Assembly: GCA_035557635.1 (NCBI GenBank)
Contig: DATMDR010000004.1
Location: 1-12,408, forward strand
Source of the DNA: VRUE01 sp035557635
GTDB lineage: Bacteria; Actinomycetota; Thermoleophilia; Solirubrobacterales; 70-9
Direction: 5' to 3'
Length of the DNA stretch: 12,408 nt
Shown: piece by piece, positions 8,568-12,408 of the stretch
Layout: every line of letters begins with the position of its first letter
Numbering within the stretch: the first letter of the stretch is position 1
Position numbers and translations under genes: made by a program
Notes under the pieces: generated by a model
Database searches by the model: none
Told to the model about the DNA's origin: nothing
Seen by the model: only the letters and a program-made list of their open reading frames with translations

Positions 8568-10217
8568 ATGGGACGCCTCAGCTCAATCGCAACGAGTGTG
8601 CGCCAATCCGTCTCGGACTCGGCGTTCGAGCTGAAAGTGCTGCGCGAGGCGGGAGTGCTCGGCCTCGAGCGTCCCGACATCGCTGTTCGCAGGGGCGCCA
8701 CCTTCGTCCGTTGGGGCGCCTCGCCGGCGACCGGGGCGGCAACGGCGGCGATCAGTCACCCGCACGAGCCGGCGCTGATCGACGAGCGCGGCTCACTCAC
8801 CTTCGAGCAGATGCACCGCCGCTCCAACGCGCTCGCCCACGCCTTCGCGAAGATGGGCATCGGTTACGGCGACGGGATCGGAATCATGTGCCGCAACCAC
8901 CGCGGCTTCATCGAAGCGACTCTCGCCGCCGCCAAGCTCGGCGCCAGCGCGCTCTACCTGAACACGATGTTCGCCGGCCCGCAGCTGGTCGAGGTTACGC
9001 GGCGCGAGAAGCCCAAGGCGCTCGTCTACGACGAGGAGTTCGCGGGCTTGCTCGACGGCGTCGACGCTGACGTAGCGCGCGTCGTCGGCTGGGCTGATGG
9101 CGAGGTCAAGGCGCCAACGATCGACTCCCTGGTCGCCGCGAGCGACGACTCGAACCTGAAGCCGCCGCCGGACAAGCCGCGCTTCGTCATCCTCACCTCG
9201 GGGACGACCGGGACGCCCAAGGGAGCGCAGCGCTCCAGTCCCGACGGCCTGCTTTCGATGGCCGCGATCATCGACAAGATCCCTTATCGCAGCCGCGAGA
9301 CGATGATGATCGCGGCGCCGCTCTTCCACTCCTGGGGCTTCTTCCACTTCGTGATGAGCCTGCCGACCGCCTCGACGCTCGTGCTGCGCCGCCGCTTCGA
9401 TCAGGAGGGGACGCTGAGCGCGGTCCAGGAGCACCGCGCCCAGGTGCTGGCGGTGGTGCCGGTGATGCTGCAGCGCATCCTCCAGTTGCCGGCGGAGACG
9501 CTCGCCTCTTACGACCTCTCCTCGCTGCGGATCACCGCCGTTTCCGGCTCGGCGCTGCCCGGCGAGTTGGCGACCGAGTGGATGGACCGCTTCGGCGACA
9601 CCGTCTACAACCTCTACGGCTCGACCGAGGTCTCCTGGGCGACGGTCGCGACCCCAGGGGATTTGCGCGCCGCCCCCGGCACTGCGGGCCAGGCCCCGCG
9701 AGGCACGGTGGTGCGCCTCTACGACGACGCCGGGCGCGAGGTGCCGCGAGGCGAGGTAGGCCGCATCTTCGTCGGCAACGAAATGGCCTTCGAGGGCTAC
9801 ACCGGAGGCGGTGGCAAGGAGGTCATCGACGGTCTGTACTCCAGCGGCGACGTCGGTCATTTCGATGTCGACGGCCGCCTCTTCATCGACGGTCGCGACG
9901 ACGAGATGATCGTCTCCGGCGGCGAGAACGTCTTCCCCCGCGAGGTCGAGGACCTGCTCGCCGACCACGAGGCGGTGGTCGAGGCGGCCGTGATCGGCGT
10001 CGACGACGAGGAGTTCGGCCAGCGGCTGAAGGCCTTCGTTGCCGTCGCTGCCGGGACGGAGGTCAGCGAGGATGAGCTGAAGGCGCACGTCAAGGCCAAC
10101 CTCGCCTCCTACAAGGCGCCGCGCGAGATCGAGTTCCTCGAGGAGCTGCCCCGCAACGCCACCGGCAAGGTCCTCAAGCGCGAGCTGCGCGAGCGCGAGA
10201 CCTCGCAGTCCGCCTAG
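8568..10217 (+). CDS. AMP-dependent acyl-CoA synthetase/ligase (FadD-like)
   Basis: 549-residue member of the ANL adenylate-forming superfamily, which activates a carboxylate, commonly a fatty acid, with ATP and then forms the CoA thioester. Visible motifs: P-loop LTSGTTGTPKG (209-219), APLFHSWG (250-257), YGSTE (350-354), SSGDVGHFD with D428, DGRDDEMIVSGGENVFP with R443 in the hinge region, and PRNATGKVLKREL with catalytic K534. The first 65 residues precede the usual core and look mixed helical; a similar N-terminal stretch occurs in mycobacterial FadD2/FadD12-type proteins. Substrate chain length cannot be read from sequence. It starts 21 bases after ispF and has no clear Shine-Dalgarno, but a TAGGCT box lies 11 bases upstream. 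It separates ispF from cysS, which adjoin in mycobacteria. Confidence 0.93.
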   Translation: MGRLSSIATSVRQSVSDSAFELKVLREAGVLGLERPDIAVRRGATFVRWGASPATGAATAAISHPHEPALIDERGSLTFEQMHRRSNALAHAFAKMGIGYGDGIGIMCRNHRGFIEATLAAAKLGASALYLNTMFAGPQLVEVTRREKPKALVYDEEFAGLLDGVDADVARVVGWADGEVKAPTIDSLVAASDDSNLKPPPDKPRFVILTSGTTGTPKGAQRSSPDGLLSMAAIIDKIPYRSRETMMIAAPLFHSWGFFHFVMSLPTASTLVLRRRFDQEGTLSAVQEHRAQVLAVVPVMLQRILQLPAETLASYDLSSLRITAVSGSALPGELATEWMDRFGDTVYNLYGSTEVSWATVATPGDLRAAPGTAGQAPRGTVVRLYDDAGREVPRGEVGRIFVGNEMAFEGYTGGGGKEVIDGLYSSGDVGHFDVDGRLFIDGRDDEMIVSGGENVFPREVEDLLADHEAVVEAAVIGVDDEEFGQRLKAFVAVAAGTEVSEDELKAHVKANLASYKAPREIEFLEELPRNATGKVLKRELRERETSQSA

Positions 10218-10300
10218 TTCGTCGGGTCTCCGCTAATTGCGGAATTTCCCGCTGCGAAAGGGGTAGCGAGCCCTCCGGCGCCGGTAGTAGGTTCTCGCGC
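10218..10300. other. Short intergenic region before the coiled-coil gene
   Basis: 83 bases. CCGC-T-AATT-GCGG (10230-10242) is a near-perfect small palindrome with one extra T. A short AT-rich patch follows, then GC-rich sequence leading to the TAGGTT box at 10288. No convincing T-tailed terminator. Confidence 0.4.
10288..10293 (+). promoter_or_regulatory. -10 box for the coiled-coil gene (leaderless start)
   Basis: TAGGTT ends seven bases before ATG 10301, the spacing at which transcription would start on the start codon itself. No Shine-Dalgarno precedes the ATG, which fits a leaderless mRNA. No good -35 is seen. Confidence 0.5.
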
Positions 10301-11170
10301 ATGGGTGAGCCAGTAGCGCAGCTGAAGGCGGTCGGAGAGGCGACCGGTCAGATCCATCAGGTGGCCGAGAAGGCGCTCGAGTGGGTCAAGGTCAGCGAGG
10401 AGCGCGCCGCCAAGGCGGAGGCTAGGGCTGAGGCGATTCGCGCCGAGATGAAGGACCGTGCGATGGCGACCGTGCGCAAGATCGGCGAGGAAGGGCGCGA
10501 GCGACTCGCCGGCGAGCGCCGGAAGAGTCGCGAGGCCGAGGGGCGGGCGACTCGCGCCGAGGCGGCGAGGGACCGGGCTGAGAAGTCTTTCGAGCAGGCG
10601 CAGGAGCGGGCCCAGAACGAGCGCCAGGCGCTCGCCGCTGAGATGGGCAGGCTGAAAGAGGAGTCCGAAGAGGCGCGCGCCGAGGCCGCCCGGCAGCTCG
10701 AATCGGAGGTTGGGGAACGGGCGCGGAAGGCGATCGAGGAGGCGCAGCAGGAGGCCGACCAGCGCATCGCCGCGGCGGAGCAGCGCGCGGCCGACGCCGA
10801 AGCGGTCGCCCGCGAGGCGCACGAGGTCGCGGTCCGGCTCGAGGCCGAGATCGAGGAGCGGGTGATGCAGGGCACCGAGGACGTTCGCCGTGAGGCTGAG
10901 GAGCGGGTGCGCAAACTGGTCGAGAAGGTCGAGCAGGAGGCCGAGGAGAAAGCCCGCGCCCGCGCCGAGGGCCAGCTCAAAGCCGAGTCGGACCGGATTC
11001 GCAGGCAGGCGGAACAGCGTGAGGAGCGCGCCCGCCAGGTCGCCGAGGACGAGATCAAGGCGAGCGCGAAAAAGGCGAAGCGGGAAGCGCAGGCGGCGGC
11101 AGAGGACACGGCGCCGGCCTGGGCGCGGCGCGAAACTGCCGCCTCGGGCGCCGGCTACCGCACGTTTTAG
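10301..11170 (+). CDS. Hypothetical long coiled-coil protein
   Basis: I do not recognise a named family. Of the 289 residues, about 20-265 are almost pure Ala/Glu/Arg/Lys/Gln helix with heptad-like spacing and essentially no Gly or Pro, so a long continuous coiled coil is expected. There is no signal peptide, membrane span, Cys or catalytic motif. The first 20 residues (VAQLKAVGEATGQIHQVAE) are less charged and could be a separate helix. The end (SGAGYRTF) is flexible with an aromatic tip, possibly a short docking motif. Scaffold, cytoskeletal, DivIVA-like or nucleoid-binding roles are all possible and none is shown. It appears to be its own transcription unit, with a leaderless-type promoter upstream and a large inverted repeat starting eight bases after its stop. 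Codon usage matches the neighbours, so it is a real gene. Confidence 0.8.
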   Translation: MGEPVAQLKAVGEATGQIHQVAEKALEWVKVSEERAAKAEARAEAIRAEMKDRAMATVRKIGEEGRERLAGERRKSREAEGRATRAEAARDRAEKSFEQAQERAQNERQALAAEMGRLKEESEEARAEAARQLESEVGERARKAIEEAQQEADQRIAAAEQRAADAEAVAREAHEVAVRLEAEIEERVMQGTEDVRREAEERVRKLVEKVEQEAEEKARARAEGQLKAESDRIRRQAEQREERARQVAEDEIKASAKKAKREAQAAAEDTAPAWARRETAASGAGYRTF

Positions 11171-11177
11171 ACGCGGG

Positions 11178-11283
11178 GGGAGTCGGGCACTGCTCCCCGC
11201 TCAACTTTTCGGTGGGCGCCTGCGGTCTGTCGAGTTTTAGGCGCCGAAAAAGTACAAGCCGCGAGGAGCAGTGTCCGACTCCC
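11178..11283. repeat. 106-base imperfect inverted repeat downstream of the coiled-coil gene
   Basis: The outer 19 bases (11178-11196 and 11265-11283) are complementary at 18 positions. Inside, CTTTTC and GGCGCC (11205-11220) can pair with GGCGCC and GAAAAAG (11240-11252), leaving a loop of about 19 bases. The left arm can instead fold locally (GCGGGG with CCCCGC, 11173-11200), so two structures compete. GTTTTAG-N-CGC recurs 70 bases apart (11164 and 11234). It may be a bidirectional terminator or a small non-autonomous mobile-element relic; no target-site duplication is evident. Confidence 0.7.
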
Positions 11284-11348
11284 ATCACCGGCCAGATATG
11301 AGGTAGCCGGCGAGTGGCTCACATGCTCTAAGGCAATCCCGGCCAAGC

Positions 11349-11392
11349 GCGTTCGCTGTTTGCCGTGCTGAGCCCCGACAAACAGCGAACGC
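11349..11392. repeat. Perfect 14-base inverted repeat upstream of cysS
   Basis: GCGTTCGCTGTTTG (11349-11362) and its exact complement (11379-11392) flank a 16-base spacer. It ends 20 bases before the cysS -10 box, so it overlaps the place where a -35 region or an operator would lie. No T-run follows, which argues against a terminator. Confidence 0.7.
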
Positions 11393-11411
11393 ACACCGGC
11401 ATCGTCGCGCA

Positions 11412-11417
11412 TACCAT
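11412..11417 (+). promoter_or_regulatory. -10 box for cysS (leaderless start)
   Basis: TACCAT (TANNNT) ends seven bases before GTG 11425, which has no Shine-Dalgarno. This spacing fits transcription starting on the GTG and supports 11425 as the start. Confidence 0.5.
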
Positions 11418-11424
11418 CTGGCCC

Positions 11425-12408
11425 GTGAGGGAGGTGCGGATCAAGGACACGCTCAGCGGTGAGCCGGCAACCCTGGACTCTGGCCGGGAGGTGGGGATCT
11501 ACGCCTGCGGGCCCACCGTCTACAGCCGGATCCACATCGGCAACGCCCGCCCGTTCGTCGTCTTCTCCCTGCTCGCGCGGTTCCTGCGCTCTGAGGGCTA
11601 CGACGCCAAGCTGGTCGTCAACGTCACCGACGTCAACGACAAGATCTACGACGCGGCACGCGAGACCGGGGAGGAGTCGCAGGTCTTTGCCGAGCGGATG
11701 ACGCGGGCCTATTTCGACGACACGGAGCGGCTGGGGCTGGGGCGGCCCGACGCGGAGCCGCTGGCTACCGAGACGATCGGGGGCATCGTGGCGCTGATCT
11801 CCGAGCTGGTCGACTCGGGGCACGCTTACGAGTCGGGAGGAGACGTCTACTTCCGCGTGCGCAGCTTCGAGGGCTACGGCAAGCTCTCCAACCGTCGCGC
11901 CGAGGACATGGACCAGGGCGAGGAGGCAGGCTCGGCCACGCTGAAGGAGGACCCGCTCGATTTCGCGCTCTGGAAGGCGTGCAAGGAGGGGGAGGACACC
12001 TCCTGGGACTCGCCCTGGGGGCCCGGCCGGCCGGGCTGGCACATCGAGTGCTCGGCGATGGCCGAGGCCGAGCTGGGCGCCTCGTTCACGATCCACGGCG
12101 GCGGCTCGGACCTCGTCTTCCCCCACCACGAGAACGAGATCGCCCAGTCCGAGGCGGCGGGGCGGCCATTCGCGCGGCTGTGGATGCACAACGGGATGGT
12201 TGAGACCGACGCGGCGAAGATGTCGAAGTCGGACGGGAACATCTTCCAGCTCTCGAACGCGTTGGATCAGTACGGACGGGAGGCGGTCGTCGACTATTTG
12301 CTTTCGGGGCACTACAGGCAGCCGCTGGCTTTCGGGCACGAGCGTCTGGAAGAGGCCGTGGCCAGAGTGGAGCGGTTGAGGAACTTCTTCAGGGAGTGTG
12401 CCGAAGGG
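11425..12408 (+). CDS. cysS: Cysteinyl-tRNA synthetase (3' end outside window)
   Basis: Class I aminoacyl-tRNA synthetase that charges tRNA-Cys. The window holds 328 codons, ending in the helical region after the catalytic core; the anticodon-binding domain is missing only because the window ends. Motifs: YACGPTVY with C28, HIGN (37-40, a variant of HIGH), GWHIECSAM with C209, FPHHENE with H234 and E238, and KMSKS (265-269). The zinc ligands C28, C209, H234 and E238 fall at the same numbers as in E. coli CysS, which supports the GTG start at 11425. A second GTG at 11434 is possible, but its purine-rich upstream sequence abuts the codon. A TACCAT box seven bases upstream points to a leaderless mRNA. 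A perfect inverted repeat just upstream may regulate it. Confidence 0.96.
   Translation, partial: MREVRIKDTLSGEPATLDSGREVGIYACGPTVYSRIHIGNARPFVVFSLLARFLRSEGYDAKLVVNVTDVNDKIYDAARETGEESQVFAERMTRAYFDDTERLGLGRPDAEPLATETIGGIVALISELVDSGHAYESGGDVYFRVRSFEGYGKLSNRRAEDMDQGEEAGSATLKEDPLDFALWKACKEGEDTSWDSPWGPGRPGWHIECSAMAEAELGASFTIHGGGSDLVFPHHENEIAQSEAAGRPFARLWMHNGMVETDAAKMSKSDGNIFQLSNALDQYGREAVVDYLLSGHYRQPLAFGHERLEEAVARVERLRNFFRECAEG

Larger units (their letters stand above)
11171..11424. other. Intergenic region with two inverted repeats
   Basis: 254 bases between the coiled-coil gene and cysS hold no convincing gene. Contents: a large imperfect inverted repeat (11178-11283), a small stem CCGGC/GCCGG (11288-11292 with 11306-11310), a perfect 14-base inverted repeat (11349-11392) and the cysS -10 box (11412-11417). 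I found no tRNA and no T-box specifier/antiterminator pattern. Confidence 0.6.

Noticed and set aside
8793..10088. 431-codon - strand open frame opposite the AMP ligase
   Set aside because: Shadow of a gene with all ANL motifs; low-complexity His/Arg/Leu composition.
11349..11392. LexA/SOS box in the cysS upstream repeat (CGAAC and GTTCG present)
   Set aside because: The half-sites are far apart and wrongly oriented for the CGAAC-N4-GTTCG operator.
5971..11392. The palindromes as parts of a CRISPR array or one repeat family
   Set aside because: They share no sequence beyond chance words, are not regularly spaced, and have no spacer-repeat periodicity.
11171..11424. T-box riboswitch or tRNA ahead of cysS
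   Set aside because: No T-box antiterminator core, no specifier stem, no tRNA T-loop pattern and no CCA end could be found by eye.
11461..11550. HIGN instead of HIGH in CysS as a sign of lost function
   Set aside because: HIGN is a tolerated class I variant and every other catalytic and zinc residue is present.
11167..12339. 390-codon - strand open frame opposite cysS
   Set aside because: It is antisense to an unmistakable CysS with all zinc ligands and KMSKS; no motif on the - strand.

Overview
The window comes from a high-GC Gram-positive bacterium. Gene content and order (clpC, disA, carD, ispD, ispF, cysS) match the conserved actinobacterial housekeeping neighbourhood. The very GC-rich codon use and the intervening genes suggest a deep-branching actinobacterium, possibly class Thermoleophilia. 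That placement is inference; there is no rRNA here. I see no tRNA, rRNA, CRISPR array, insertion sequence or phage gene.

Layout. (1) 36-3700: clpC, a Hsp100 unfoldase with a TTG start, overlapped by four bases (GTGA) by an aldo/keto-reductase-like gene. That gene sits where many actinobacteria carry radA next to disA. (2) 3701-3838: a relatively AT-rich gap with promoter-like sequence and a hairpin plus T5 terminator just before disA. (3) 3839-6276: disA (c-di-AMP synthase), carD (RNA polymerase-binding regulator) and ispD (MEP isoprenoid pathway), closely spaced on the + strand. (4) 6209-7180: a DUF389 membrane protein on the - strand, overlapping the 3' end of ispD tail to tail. (5) 7226-8546: a PHP-family phosphatase divergent from DUF389, followed by ispF. 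(6) 8568-10217: an acyl-CoA synthetase/AMP ligase. (7) 10301-11170: an unrecognised, almost entirely coiled-coil protein. (8) 11171-11424: a gap dominated by two inverted repeats. (9) 11425-end: cysS, truncated by the window edge.

Functionally this is mostly core biology: proteolysis (ClpC), second-messenger signalling (DisA), transcription initiation control (CarD), two steps of isoprenoid precursor synthesis (IspD, IspF) and tRNA charging (CysS). The compact carD-ispD-ispF-cysS order known from mycobacteria is opened here by two inserted blocks.

I do not see an obvious new defence or mobile system. The points most worth a second look are: ispD has no usable start codon of its own; a 46-base palindrome lies in frame inside ispD where the protein carries about 13 extra residues; back-to-back promoters between DUF389 and the PHP gene occupy each other's -35 positions; a recurring TANNNT/TAGGYT box lies 6-11 bases from several start codons, suggesting leaderless transcripts; and a 106-base inverted repeat follows the coiled-coil gene.
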